Source of the DNA: Gigaspora margarita
Taxonomy: Eukaryota > Glomeromycota > Glomeromycetes > Diversisporales > Gigasporaceae
Direction of reading: 5' to 3'
Length of the DNA stretch: 64,000 bases
NCBI GenBank assembly: GCA_009809945.1
Contig: WTPW01001005.1
Span: forward strand, 63,517-127,516
The notes under the pieces are model-generated. The model searched no databases. It was not told the DNA's origin and worked only from the letters and a program-made list of their open reading frames with translations. Each line of letters begins with the position of its first letter. Positions within the stretch are counted from its first letter, which is position 1. Below, in pieces: positions 24,285 to 36,255 of the stretch. A program made the translations under genes and the position numbers.

Positions 24285-24956
24285 ATATAATAAGTAAGAT
24301 ATAAATACAACAACTCTTTCTGGTACTAATTATCAAACCACAAAAATCAGCAAAAATATAGTTAGCAAAGGATTTTTTATCTATTGTATACACAAATAAA
24401 GTGACCTCCAGCCCTTGGGTACTTGAAAACCAAAAAGAGCAATAAACTAATTAATATTTGAAAAAAAGAAAAAGAACTATCATAGAAGACACATCAAATA
24501 CCTTTAATACTATTCTTTCAAGAAGGCATTAAACAGTAAGAAACCTCAAAACTAGATCCTAATGCCCTAACAACTCACTATATTGCATAGAGCCTACAAA
24601 AAGAACTTATACCACCTCAGATTCTTCCCTTACTAAAATCTCTTTAAATAAAAAATCTCATTTCTCTGACCCAGAAATACTACACAATAATAATAAAAAA
24701 AGTGACCAAATTAGTTTAGCTTATTATCTACCCATGATGTTATTACACAACTGATCAATATTATTAGGGTTCCTACAAACCCGGATCAAATCAAACTTTA
24801 GGCCAAGTTTGAGTTTGATTTGATTTCAAATCAAATCCAAACTCAAACTGGTATTAAAAAAAATGTTTGAGTTTGATTTGAAGCAAACTTTTTAATTAAA
24901 TTTGAGTTTGATTTGGGTTTGAGTTTGAAGTTTGCAAACTAGTTTGAGTTTGAATA

Positions 24957-25505
24957 CTGTATATTGCCAAAAATAAGCTACCTCCAAAAATAAACTACCC
25001 TCTCTCTTTTGGTCAAGAAATACAAAAATGTCTTTGACCCAAAAATAAGCTAACACAATCGATGAAAGTTCCTATATAGTAAAGTCCAAATTTTACTAAG
25101 CAAAGATTAAAGTCGCTTAAGTCAACTTATTCAGCAGATCAAAATACGTATACTCTAAAATTTACAACGAAATTGAAGAAATTTTTATTAATTGGAATTT
25201 AATATTTACGTTCAATGAAGAGATTAAAATTTTAATAACAAAATAAATTCGTTGAACGTAAAAATTAAAAGTNAAATAATAAAAAGTACTCATATTTTGA
25301 TGAAACTTTCAGGATAAATGTAGTTTGGTCTTCCAAATAAGTTTACTTAAGCGCAAATAATGGATCTATATAGTAGAATTTAGACTTAACTATGTAGCTA
25401 CTAGTGGCAATTGACCAAAAATTGATTTTATCCAAAAATAATCAACCCCAGATTTTTGCATCCAAAATCGTCCAAAAAAGGTAGCTTATTTTCAGAAGCA
25501 TACAG
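24957..25505. mobile_element. TA-flanked MITE, AAAATAAGC family, M1
   Basis: The ends CTGTATATTGCCAAAAATAAG and the inverse of CTGTATGCTTCTGAAAATAAG are flanked by TA on both sides (24955-24956, 25506-25507). The centre is a palindrome around TTCGTTGAACGTAAAAATT. The TA duplication suggests a Tc1/mariner-type origin. Confidence 0.8.
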
Positions 25506-25516
25506 TAATATAAATA

Positions 25517-26053
25517 CTGTATATTGCCAAAAAATAAGCCACTTCCAAAAATAAACTACCCCTTCTATTGGTCAAAAAACTCAAAAATATCTTTGACACA
25601 AAAATAAGCTACCCACGATCAATGAAAGTTGCTATATAGTAAAGTCCAAACTTTACTAAGTAAATCGATTAAAGTCGCTTAAGTAAACCTATTTAGAAGA
25701 TCAAAATACGTATTTTTTGAAATTTACAACAAAATTGGAGAATTTTTTATTAATTGGTTTTTAATTTTTTCGTTCAACGAAGAGATTAAAATTTTATTAA
25801 CAAAATATATTCGTTGAATGTAAAAATTAAAAGTCAAATAATAAAAAGTAATCATATTTTGATAAAACTTTTAGAATATGTGTAGTTGAGTCTTCCAAAC
25901 AAGTCTACTTAAGCGCTAATAATTAATTTATATAGTAAAATTTAGACTTTACTATGTAACAACTATTGATGACTGACCAAAAATTGAAAATATCCCAGAT
26001 TTTTAGTGTCCAAAATCGTCCAAAAAAGGTAGCTTATTTTCGGAAACATATAG
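25517..26053. mobile_element. TA-flanked MITE, AAAATAAGC family, M2
   Basis: A second copy, about 85 percent similar to M1 by eye, begins 11 bases after it. TA flanks both ends (25515-25516, 26054-26055). It has the same central palindrome. Confidence 0.8.
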
Positions 26054-26140
26054 TATATTTTTATATTTTAAACAAGTTTACTTAAAATATAAAGTAAGAA
26101 TTAAGAAACATGTTTAAAATTTAAAAATATATTTATATTA

Positions 26141-26455
26141 CCATATATTCCCGAAAATAAGCAACCTTTTTTGGGGCAAAAATTACATGAAAAAACGGGG
26201 GGTTGCTTATTTTCGAATTGTTGAATTTTTTGAACAATTGAAAAACGTACTAATAAAAAGTTATCCAAATAAAATGAAATTTTTACTATAAGTGTATTTT
26301 GTGTCCTGAACAAGTTTACTTAATGGACTTTTAAGGTTTACTTAGTAAAATTTAGACTTTTATTTGTAGCAACTGCTAACGCGTTTTTTGAGATTTTTGA
26401 AAAAAATCAGGGGGGTTGCCTATTTTCGGAGTAGCTTATTTTCGGGAATATACGG
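26141..26455. mobile_element. TA-flanked MITE, AAAATAAGC family, M3
   Basis: A shorter, more diverged relative with ends CCATATATTCCCGAAAATAAG and the inverse of CCGTATATTCCCGAAAATAAG; TA flanks both ends (26139-26140, 26456-26457). The TIR of about 22 bases has one mismatch. Confidence 0.8.
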
Positions 26456-26719
26456 TATTCAAACTCAAACTAGTTTGCAAACTTCAAATCAAACTCAAAT
26501 CAAACTTTGAATGAAATTTGGGTTTGGTTTGAGTTTTATTAATTTTTATTTGAGTTTGGTTTGATTTCAAACTTTATAAAATTTATAGTTTGAGTTTGGT
26601 TTGATTTGGGGTTTGATCAAACTCAAATCAAACCCAGATCAAACTTCGGAACCCTAAACATTATTATGCACAGATCAAAACAACAACCCAGATTTGGTTA
26701 TGTACAATGTAGGACCCAG

Positions 26720-27481
26720 CAGGGTTGGCATGAATGGAATTCAGACAATGGAAATTTGTCTGATTTCTATTGTCCGAATGTCCGATCAAAAGCAATGGAT
26801 ATAGAATTGGACCAGGGTTGTGCATAAATGAAATCTGGACAACCTGATTGGTCAATTTTTAAGTATTGTAAAAAAAAAGTACAAAAAGATTAATCGACAT
26901 TGGGTTTGGCAACAGGATATTTCCTTTTTTTTCATATTTTGATTTTTTTAATATTAATTCTTGTGTGAATTCGAAGTGGTATCTGAAATTACTTTAGGTT
27001 TTTATGCTCACTTTCATAGCCTCGCTTGTTTTACATGCATGACTATGATTTAATTACTTGACAATTTGAGTTAGTAGATCCAGATGCAAGTAATGAAGCA
27101 TATAAGTATGAAAATCAGATACCACTAACCTTTTTTGCCTTTTTTGTTATAACAATCGATTTTACATAATAATCGATGATGAAATAAGTCATATGAACTA
27201 TAAATTATTAGCTGTCAATAAAAAATATTAAAAAATATTAAAATTTTATATTGCACAAGTACATCTTCAAACACATGTACTAATGCTAATGAGTTTTAAA
27301 ATTTGTATTTAAACATATTGGACATTGAAAAACTATCCGAATTGTCCTATGCAAAAGTAATGGACATTGTCCTATGCCAACTAAAGCTGCGCCTCATAGG
27401 ACATTGGACATTGCATAGGACAAATCGGAAACGTCCAATGTCAAGTAAAAATTCACCGGATATATAGCTTGCCCAACTCTG
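26720..27481. mobile_element. hAT-like element, GGACATTG family
   Basis: The tips CAGGGTTGGCA and TGCCCAACTCTG are inverted. A perfect 8-bp duplication GGACCCAG lies at 26712-26719 and 27482-27489. Subterminal words GGACAATG / TCCGAATGTCC on the left and GGACATTGGACATTGC on the right are inverted versions of each other. The interior is AT-rich with no coding capacity. Confidence 0.9.
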
Positions 27482-27489
27482 GGACCCAG

Positions 27490-29440
27490 AACCTAATAGA
27501 CTAGGTGTACCAGTTTCAGAAATATGATTTACAGAATTCCAGAACCCTGATCAATATATATCCCACAGTAATACTGGCACCCTGAGTAGCAATGTACTAG
27601 ATAAAGAGGACTTTGTCAATATGATGATTCCATTCCATTACCAATGCAGGTTGATATCCTATTATCTATTGCTCAAATAGACAAACCAGTACTTAGAAAG
27701 AAATAGACTGCAAATCAGACCATACCATAGAACTGATATCCAACTAAAATGAGATTCTAAGCTATAGCCAAGTTACCTGTCAAAACTGACCTTATGATCT
27801 GATATCACAGGAACTAGTAATACTCTGAACAAAGACAGTTGCAGAGACAATAAGAAAACCAAAAACTACTCTCTTGATGTAAATAAATAGAATCCTAATA
27901 AAATCTTCAATGCACTTAAAGACCAAGTAGCTCTAAAAAAATTCTTTAGAGACAAAATCTTCTATAAGCCAACAAAATACAATATATCTCCAGCAATTAG
28001 TCTAAAATTTAAATACAGGAACACAGCCTTTTTATGTTCATTTACCTGTGACAGAAGAAGTAAACCAGAACACCAAGTTTAATATAAGGAAAGCTTTAAC
28101 AAAGCATTAAACAATTACAAAAGACTATACTAGGTGCCTATAATAAACAATAAGAACAGATATCAAATTTATACAATGTTCAAAAAGAAGCTCATGGCCA
28201 ATTATATTACAAATCTCAACTTTATTATACTAAATGCACATTAAACCACAATTATAATTTACTACTGTGCAAAATTTACTCAAATAGAAGATATTATACC
28301 ATTTGAAACAATGTGGAAGCTTCTCAGAGAGATCTTGTCAAACAACCTCAAACTATTATTTGAGAGTCCAAAATTAATTTCTAAACATATTACCAAGTTT
28401 CTATCCTTTGTACTACCTATTGCTGAATGCAAATACACAAGAGCAGTAGTAGCTACCCTCAGAAAAATCTCCTTTTTCCTATACCTCTCCAGTTCATATT
28501 TTTATAATAACAAAGCACCCCTGTCCTCTGACCCTAAGGTCTTGACTAAAGCTGTCTGGGACTATTTTCTGATTATGGAATTTGATTCTCTAATCTGCCT
28601 ATCAACCTACAGAACAAAATTAAAAGAATACTACCACTTCGACCATATTCTGCCTCAATATTTTGCTCTGCTAGTACATGAGCACAAGGACTCACTCTCT
28701 CTCACTTTTTAGTAACTGCCACCAAACCTATGCTCCTTTTTCTACTAGAACCTATGCTTCCTTCTCAAATATGGGAGGCTACTATGAGAGAAATATAGCT
28801 TTAGAAGACTACTAAATGACTTCATATTTACAAGACCTCCTCTACTTACTGACCCAACAAAAATACAAACTGTCCTAATCTATACTTATCCCATAACTAA
28901 CAAACAGCTAGCAATCACATTTATCAATAAGACTAAATGTTGATATGAATTCAGAATTCCACTATCCCCTAAAATAATGACCATGAACTCTACTAACAAG
29001 CCAGAACTCTCTACAAATAATAAAGATATAAAAAACTTCCACATTACTCTACTGATTACAATACCAAAACAACTAGTAGATATAGTATAAATGCTTAAAG
29101 AAGTTTATTACTTTGACAAACTTCCAGAAGAATGGCTGAACATGGCCTCTACTGATCTACTTCTAATAGACTGATTAAATCTAACCTACCTTCCAGTATA
29201 GAAGAACTCAGACTTTATGTGAAAAAAAATATACCTACTATATCTATTCAAATTCCTATCACAAATTATGATATAGCTATCTTAACTATAAGTGAAATTC
29301 AGAAGCACTTCAGTGTCACTTTAATTTCAAACTACCTAATTAACCTCTCTGACCTCCCATAGCCAGACTAAGAAATCTTCAATGATGACTACCTCTATAT
29401 CTAACTCTTCCACTATACTCAACCATCTCCTACCAACATA
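27490..29440 (+). pseudogene. L2 first reading frame (ORF1), decayed
   Basis: Protein blocks match L1 ORF1. Residues KFKYRNTAFLCSFTC align with KLTYQDTAFYHKFTQ of L1, and FVLPIAECKYTRAVVATLRK aligns with the L1 module at 4207. YRTKLKEYYHFDHILPQYF aligns with VRHLRKYYTFEKVLPSYF, and MLKEVYYFDKLPEEWLNM aligns with the L1 module at 4849. The longest open stretch is 28311-28712 (133 codons). The repeat-module architecture is therefore shared by two distantly related copies, which argues that it was under selection before decay. Many stops interrupt the frame. Confidence 0.7.
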
Positions 29441-30227
29441 ATGAACAATAACAATTTGTACACTACTCATAGCAACAGCAATCATTCATTATCAAAAGAA
29501 AACTCGACACAACTTTCTATACCACTAACCTTCTGTACATATAATGTTCAGGGTCTAAACAATGATCTCAAACTTAGACTCTGGCTCAAATACTGCACCC
29601 AAGAGAACCTGCATATTATTAGCATGTCAAAAACTAAGCTCACTGAGTCAGATACCATTAGGATTAGACTTACCAACCTCTACTACCACATTTACACCTC
29701 AAACTGCTCCTCTACTTAAGCAAACATTTACCTTCTAGCATGAAACTGCTCTTGCAATCAAGAAAGACCTACAAACCTATATCCACAATATCTAAATACA
29801 TCTAGCAATAGTGATAATAATTGACTTATATTTTTTTAAAAACAAGATTTGGATTATTTCTATATACTTACCTTTAAGTAACATTGCACTTGCATGTACA
29901 ATACCGGATTACATTACATTATAGTTGATCAAAGCCAAACAAAAAAACTATAAAATCCTAGTTATGAGAGATTTCAATTGCAACACTTACAACTATGCTA
30001 AAAGAAATAAACTATCTTTGTTTAACCAGATAGAAAACTGCAATCTTACTAGTATCCTGGGCTTCTTCAATATAATGCACCACACCTGATTAAGGGGCTC
30101 CAATCACAGCTAAATTGATAATATTTGAACCTCCTCCCATATGCCAACACAAATCTTGCCCCCTATCTTATTATTATTGATTGAAAGTACCAATAGTGAC
30201 TACATAATAGTAACTACCTTCTGGCAC
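29441..30227 (+). pseudogene. L2 ORF2, endonuclease part, before the first insertion
   Basis: The endonuclease begins with TFCTYNVQGLNNDLKLRLW, equivalent to IHNIQGTNNQLKLQN followed by a stop in L1. The Glu box reads SMSKTKLTES, again with Lys where Glu is expected. MRDFNCN corresponds to GDFN. The sequence stops at 30227 inside the endonuclease, at the target site of a hAT-like element, and resumes at 34224. Stops include TGA at 30087, aligned with the TGA at 5831 of L1. Confidence 0.75.
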
Positions 30228-31189
30228 TAATATTGGAATCTGTTTTGAAATTTATGTTCTTATGAGAACATATTTCTTTAATTTAATGTTCTCAAATTTT
30301 ATGTTCTCAAATAAAAAAAAATTTTTCTCTCTCTCTTCTTCTCACTCTCTTTTTCTCTTTCTCTTTTTCCCTTCCTTTTTTTCTCTCACTTGCTTTTTTA
30401 TACTCACTTTATCTTTTTGCAATTATTTTTCTTCTCTTATTCTCTTTCTTTATATTTTTATTTTCATTTTAATTAATATATTTAAAAAATTATTAATAGT
30501 AAAATAATAAAGAATATAATTTATTTAACTAAAATTTATAAACAAATCTAAATTATTTAAAAAAAATAAAACTATAATTCATATATATATTTTTTTTAAA
30601 AAAAAAACAATTTAATATTTTAGACTTTTATATAATATTGAAGATGTTATTAGTTTAATCCAGCTTGTATATTTAGTTTTAGATAAGTCTTTAATGTTTC
30701 TTAAATATTTAAATAAATAAATATAGTAAATATAATATATTATTCTTCTTCACTATAGTGAATTTAGTAAATTCAAAATATAAATTTTAAGGGCAGAATA
30801 AACATAGACCAATTTTTATATGATTTACATTGTATTACAAAATTTTATATAGAAAGCAAGGACATGCTTCTAATAAAACTTTTTAGAATTATAGTCAATA
30901 TTCCCTAAAATTTTGTGATATATAATTTGATGTTTTATATTTGTTATAGTAAAATTTTAAACCATATATCATTTAAAAAAATCTATCTTCATATATTGAT
31001 AAAAAAAAAACTTAAATAGACCCAAATTTACTTAGATAGAACCCTGAAGAATACATATATAACTCAGATCCAGACTCAAAATTTTAATATAACTTTATAC
31101 ACTTAATTTTATTAAAAGCTTTATACAAAATTATCATATAAGTTCAAATTTTACTATAAATTATACAATTTTAGATCTGAGTTTATATA

Positions 31190-32030
31190 CCATATATATT
31201 CCTATTCTGAAAATAAACTACCCTTTTGCTTTAACCAACAAAATCTAAAAACTTGTTTTATCTAAAAAAAAGCTACTCCTGATCGATAATAGTTACTACA
31301 TAGTAAAGTCCAAATTTTACTATTCAAATTGGTTATAATCGCTTAAGTAAACTTGTTCGGATGATCAAAATACATATGTTGTAAAATTTTCACACAAATT
31401 GGAGAACTTTTTATTATTTGAGTTTTAATTTTTACGTTTGTCAAAAAATTGAAAATTTTTTAAAAATATATACGCCAAACATAAAAATTACAAGTTAAAT
31501 AATAAAAACTTCTCTGATTTGTATGAAAATTTCAGAGAATATGTATTTTTATATTATGCACATGTTTACTTAGCACGTAGGTATTCTGTACCAGGTTATG
31601 TCGATCATGTGGTACAGGCAAATTTTTTTGAATTATTAATGTTAGAGTTAGGGTAGGGTTGGGTTAGAGGCAAGGTTAACAATATATATAGTAAAATCGT
31701 TCAAGAAGAACTTTTGTTAGTGCACTAAAGGTGGTTTCTTATGCAAACTTTTGGTAAATATGCAATTTTTGACAAAATAAAAAGTTGTTGTGAAATGTTT
31801 ATAATTGTGTTACATTACACCTGATCTTGAACGCTGATTGGCAGTTAGGCCACATGTTCGACGTAACCTGGCACAGAAAACTGATGTATGTTTACTTAAG
31901 CGCATATAATTGATTTACATAGTAAAATTTGAACTTTGTTATATAGCGATTATTTGCGATCGCTAATGAGCTTTTTGCTCAGATATTTTTTAAAAAAAAT
32001 TCTCACGCATATAATCTTGTGCAGACAAGT
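31190..32030. mobile_element. TA-flanked MITE, AAAATAAGC family, M4 (broken right end)
   Basis: The left end CCATATATATTCC...GAAAATAAACTACCC after TA matches M1-M5, and the internal palindromic centre (AAAATTTTTACGTTTGTC-type) is present. A later MULE-like MITE sits at 31574-31888. The right terminal repeat is not visible, so the right boundary is approximate. Confidence 0.55.
31574..31888. mobile_element. Mutator-like MITE with 11-bp duplication
   Basis: The ends CACGTAGGTATTCTG...CCAGGTTATGTCGATCATGTGG and their inverse on the right form a TIR of about 39 bases. Flanking 11-mers TGTTTACTTAG (31563-31573) and TGTTTACTTAA (31889-31899) match at ten positions. An 9-11-bp duplication with longer TIRs is typical of Mutator-like elements. 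It is inserted within M4, whose related copies have the uninterrupted GTTTACTTAAGCGC site. Confidence 0.75.
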
Positions 32031-32098
32031 TTTTTGTAGGAAAAAAAAACAAAAAAAATAAAAAAATAAATAAATAAATAAAAAAAGTGATATGCATA

Positions 32099-32885
32099 CC
32101 ATATGCAGTGTTGTCACGGGACAGCTTTGGACAATGATTTGGACAATTTTAGACAATCTTGAACAATTAAATAAAGTAAAATTACTTAAAATTTTATTAA
32201 GATAACCTATTTTAATTTTAACTAGAATGTGTTCAGCACCTAAAAAAATATATAGTTATATATTTTTTAGATAGATTTATTAATTATTAAAGCCTGAACA
32301 AGCTTTGGACAATCTTGGACGTTTGGACAATTTTGGACGTGAACAAGCCAAAAAAGGCTGTGGACAGCCAAAATGTACATCACTGCCATATGTTTTCAAA
32401 ATAAGCTACCTTTTTTGGATGTTTTTTGAATACAAAAAATCTGGGGTAGATTTTTGGTCAATCGCAAATAGTCGTTACATAGTAAAGTCGACTATTATCG
32501 CTTAAGTAAACTTATTCAGAAGATAAAAATACATATATGCTAAAATATTCATCAATATTAAAGCACCTTTTATTATTAAACTTTTAATTTTTAAGTTTAA
32601 CGAATATATTTTGTAATAAAATTTTAATTTTACTGTGAATATAAAAATTAAAAGTCAAATAATAAAAAATTTTCGGATTTTGATGAAATTTTTAGGTATG
32701 CATATTTTGATCTTCTGAACAAGTTTACTTAAGCGACTTTAATCAATTTGGATAGTAAACTTTTGACTTTACTATGTAGCAACTATTATCGATCATGGGG
32801 TAGCTTATTTTTGGATTAAAGGCATTTTTACATTTTTGGATTTAAACAAGAGAGTAGCATGTAGTTTATTTTTGGAAACATATAG
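32099..32885. mobile_element. TA-flanked MITE, AAAATAAGC family, M5 (interrupted)
   Basis: The left end CCATATG, then after a hAT-like insertion TTTTCAAAATAAGCTACC, matches M3; the right end TTTATTTTTGGAAACATATAG is followed by TA (32886-32887), and TA precedes the left end (32097-32098). The hAT-like MITE at 32106-32385 lies seven bases inside the left end. Confidence 0.75.
32106..32385. mobile_element. hAT-like MITE, TTGTCCAAA family, copy 1
   Basis: The tips CAGTGTTGTCACGG and TGTACATCACTG are inverted. CCATATG is repeated on both sides (32099-32105, 32386-32392), seven bases with the eighth probably lost. Both ends carry GGACAATTTTGGAC-type words. The middle contains GTGTTCAGCACCTAAAAA. 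The copies at 58836-59114 and 45575-45835 are the same family in the opposite orientation. Confidence 0.85.
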
Positions 32886-33004
32886 TATAGTATTGTTATA
32901 CAAAATAAAAATCTAACTTGTTATAAAAGATATACTTGTTATACAAATAAACATCTAACTTTTTAAAAAATTATCTGTTGGTTATACAAATTTAAATATA
33001 TAAT

Positions 33005-33230
33005 GTCGCGGATGATCATGAAAATAGATGATGGTGAAATTTGGGGGTCTTAATTTGAAAATATAGGCCCTACTAAAATCCACCTATACTCTTTTATTAA
33101 TAACCCTAACCCTAAATCCTAACTCAACCATAAAGAAAAAGCAGACAAAAAAGGCCCTAAAAAATTTTAAAAATCGTACATAATATATATCCAAATTTCA
33201 CTATCATCCGATTTTATAATCATCTGTGAC
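33005..33230. mobile_element. MITE, GTCGCGGATGATC family, copy 1
   Basis: The ends GTCGCGGATGATCATGAAAA and (read inward) GTCACAGATGATTATAAAAT are inverted, and ATATAAT flanks both sides (32998-33004, 33231-33237). Subterminal GATGGTGAAATTTGG is also inverted. The centre contains AACCCTAACCCTAAATCC, which is not telomeric in context. Copy 2 is at 56123-56341. Confidence 0.7.
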
Positions 33231-34223
33231 ATATAATATATTAAAAAATTATATAGTAAGTCTATACAAAACCAGATCTCAGTATTTCATATATTCTTCA
33301 GGGTCCTACTTAGATAGTACAAAAATTGCCAATTCTGATTGGTCAGATCTACCTTGTTTACAATTTTGATTGGTCGATCACCAGATTTCAAATGACTACA
33401 ACATTATCACTATTAAAAATGATCTATATTCACTCTATCCTTAAATATAGCACTAAAGTTTAAAATTATAATATTATCATAGTGAGTTGAGCTTTTTGAA
33501 AACTTATATTAAATATTGATTTAATTGGTATTCAATATAATAATATTATATGTACCAATATATCAAAATTTGTACAATACTGGGCAGCATAAGACATCTG
33601 CTCTATTTATATAGGGCACAAATTTTTGATTCTTAAATAATCAATTCAGATTGGCTAATTTTGATGCAATTAATTCTAATTGTCAATTAAATATATATAT
33701 ATATTTTTTTTTTTTATTAAATGTCAGTTTTGAAAATTATTACAAACTTTAACTTTAATAACTTCTTTAAAACAAAATGTAATAAAAATTCTTTGACAGA
33801 AATATAGTTTAGCAAAAAAATCTATCAATTTGTTAAAGGGTTTTTTGATTTAACTTGTTTTAAAAAAGTTATAATAATTTAAAGTTTTATTGATTAAAAT
33901 AATGTAGCTATGCAACTATATTACACCAAAACTGGGAATAGATAACCCAATAAATTATATTATCCAAAATCTTTATGTAATTCAAAAACACTAAATTATC
34001 TTCTATTTCAACAACTAATAATTAAATATTTATAAACTTAATTATTTAAACTACTATATTAATAAAATAATTTTTATTACTTTATATATTTACATAAAGA
34101 ACATATTTTTCAAACTTAATGTTCTCAAAAAAAATTTATTAGAGAACATCTTAAATTTTGTAAATATTCTCAAATTAAAAGTGATGTTCTCATGAGAACA
34201 TGATTTCCAACACTGCCTGGCAC

Positions 34224-34741
34224 CAAAATAACCAATTAGCCTTACCCAGAACTAAAAAAAGCAAATAGAAAATACTCTACTATGACAAAATGGATGAAGA
34301 GACCTGGGCAAATTTCTCTGCTACAATTTCTCAAGCCCTGATTAAATACAATGCAAATGTGGACTCCCCAATTACTGATACAACTTCACTTAATAAGCTC
34401 TAGCACAAGCTTAATTTAGCTATAAAAAATGCTGCAAACATCTATATACCCTTTTTCTTTAAGCAATTGAACATCAATCACACCTTTTCCAGAAAAGACA
34501 TGGACCTCCATCTTGGTCTAAAAAAACTCAACAAAATCTGTAAACAGGCTATACATCTTCAATGTAGTAACCAAGTTCCTTTGCCTCTTGAACTCTTACC
34601 AAAAGGGAATCATAAAAGATGCACTAGAGCAAAAGAAAAAGCACCTCCCATTGTTCAATTCCATCTACCACCAGTCTCTCTATAGCATCTAATCAATACA
34701 TAGAATGAGAGAATATTAGATAAAAATAATATTACCAAAAG
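34224..34741 (+). pseudogene. L2 ORF2, segment after the endonuclease
   Basis: The sequence resumes the L2 frame after the 4-kb hAT-like element. DKMDEETWANFSATISQAL aligns with EKMSNENWEEFTKDIDHLF of L1 (about 6023-6090), and the following lysine-rich segment with the L1 segment before the reverse transcriptase. It ends at 34741, where the next element is inserted. The 72-codon frame at 34467-34685 is a real part of it. Confidence 0.7.
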
Positions 34742-35124
34742 TAGAGATTGGAATCAGTCAAATTTTTGTGATTGATCATTGATTGAACACGTACAAAATA
34801 AATCAATCAATGATCAATTATGTGCTTTGATCAGTCAAAATCAGTTGATCGGTCAAAAACAGTTAATTGATCATGATTGATCATGTATTTTGATTAGTTG
34901 AATGCTTAATTGGTCAAATTGTTAGATCGGTCATAATTTATGACTGATCATATCATATTATTAAAGTTATTATTAACTATTAAAATAATATTTATAACAC
35001 ATTATAAATTTTCATTATTATAGTCTGGTGCAAAAATATAGATACCTCAAATAATTATAAATAAAAATTTTTGCAAAAATTTAATAATTGTAGATAGTGA
35101 TGGGCAATGCCGGGATCTGTGCAT

Positions 35125-35409
35125 TAGGGTTCCTCAAATTTAAATCAAATCAAATATTGGGTCAATTTGAATTTGATCAAATCAAATTGACCTTGATTTG
35201 AATTTGATTTGATTCAAATATTTGGATTTGAATTTGATTTAAATTTGAATTTTTAATAGTAATTTTCAAATCAAATCAAATATTTGTCAAATCAAATCAA
35301 ATTTGGTCAGATTAAATTTGATCAAATCAAATATAGTCAAATTTGAATTTGAATTTGATCAAATATTTGATTCAAATATTTGAAGATCAAATCAAATTGC
35401 GGAACCCTA
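35125..35409. mobile_element. hAT-like MITE, ATCAAATCAAAT family, copy 1
   Basis: The tips TAGGGTTCCTCAAATTTAAA and inverse of TAGGGTTCCGCAATTTG flank 285 bases made almost entirely of ATCAAATCAAAT / ATTTGATTTGA words. The octamer CTGTGCAT is duplicated perfectly (35117-35124, 35410-35417). The copy at 62520-62775 is the same family in the opposite orientation. Confidence 0.92.
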
Positions 35410-36255
35410 CTGTGCATAATCCCATGTGGGATTTGAAACCTCCTGCACAGGATTTTTAATATAAGATTATCTGGCCTGTGTTAGCATATCATCTGCCTGC
35501 ATTAATAAAACATCTGGCCTGCTTAATATAAGTAGGCCAATCTTAATTAGTATTTGATGTACTTACATAAAAATATTATGCACACATTAACTTTTTATTT
35601 ATTTCTCATTTCACATATATATGTATGTACAGAGATAATGCGCAAACTGTATGTTGAAATAAATTATTTAAATAGTCATGATTAATAAAGCAGGAATCTA
35701 GACTTTTAATTTCTTGTATAAAATAATACACCAAGAATATTGTGTACTATATGGGCAAAAATCTCCAATTTCAATGATTATTTCATATGAGAAATAAGGG
35801 TTAAATAAATTTAGATGATTATTGATTATTTGATCAGAAATTATAAGCTCAATTATGAATCTTTTATGAATCGTTTATGGATTTTGGTATGTATATAACC
35901 TAGTTATAAATTTAATCACTATAAATTTTAGTATATTATACACCTGATTACTTATAAATTTTTATATGCTTATGATTTGATTGCTTTGTTACCATTATAA
36001 TTTTTAATATGTATTTATGTAATATATTTGATAAAATTAAGGCAAATCTGAATTGATGAATTTAATAATTATAAGATTAAATGCTTTAAAAGTAGGTAAA
36101 GTCTATATAAGCATTTTTATTTGTAATCAATGCTATAAGATTTATAAGAAATGATTATTATTTTAATGAGAAATTACATTCATCGTGATGATATATATAT
36201 ATACTAGCATTCTTGCATGTCCATACAGACATGCAGTAAAAATAATTATTGCTGT

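Larger units (their letters stand above)
24765..26656. mobile_element. hAT-like element, GAGTTTGATTTG family, packed with TA-MITEs
   Basis: The tips TAGGGTTCC and GGAACCCTA are inverted. Octamers AATATTAT (24757-24764) and AACATTAT (26657-26664) match at seven of eight positions. Both ends carry repeated TTTGAGTTTGATTTG words in opposite orientation. Nearly all of the interior is three consecutive TA-flanked MITEs (24957-25505, 25517-26053, 26141-26455). An N occurs at 25273. Confidence 0.88.
31038..33307. mobile_element. AGRACCC-tipped element with 8-bp duplication, 2.3 kb
   Basis: The ends AGAACCCTGAAGAATACAT and (read inward) AGGACCCTGAAGAATATAT are inverted. The octamer ACTTAGAT is duplicated perfectly at 31030-31037 and 33308-33315. 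The insertion splits the TA-flanked MITE that surrounds it. The interior holds two TA-MITEs, a MULE-like MITE, a hAT-like MITE and a GTCGCGG MITE. The same AGRACCCC tips occur at 47797-47975. Confidence 0.85.
30790..33441. mobile_element. TA-flanked MITE, GGGTGAAC family, copy 2 (interrupted)
   Basis: The left end AGGGCAGAATAAACATAGAC and inverted right end (read inward AGGATAGAGTGAATATAGATC) are flanked by TA (30788-30789, 33442-33443). Outside the insertion at 31038-33307 the sequence is an inverted copy of the element at 2064-2433, including the block AAAATCTATCTTCATATATTG and the CAATCAGAATTG-type stretch. Confidence 0.75.
30228..34215. mobile_element. hAT-like element, ATGTTCTCATGAGAACAT family, 4.0 kb
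   Basis: The left tip TAATATTGGAATC and the right tip CCAACACTG (read inward CAGTGTTGG) are inverted. Octamers TCTGGCAC (30220-30227) and CCTGGCAC (34216-34223) match at seven of eight positions. Near both ends the palindrome ATGTTCTTATGAGAACAT / ATGTTCTCATGAGAACAT and words AATGTTCTCAAA occur. The interior contains a CT-rich tract (30325-30460) and a stack of further insertions at 30790-33441. The L2 protein resumes after it. Confidence 0.85.

Noticed and set aside
30262..30507. 81-codon Ser/Phe/Leu-rich frame
   Set aside because: Translation of a CT-rich tract inside a hAT-like element.
33100..33125. Telomere-like CCCTAA repeats
   Set aside because: Only two to three imperfect units inside a MITE copy that also occurs at 56.2 kb.
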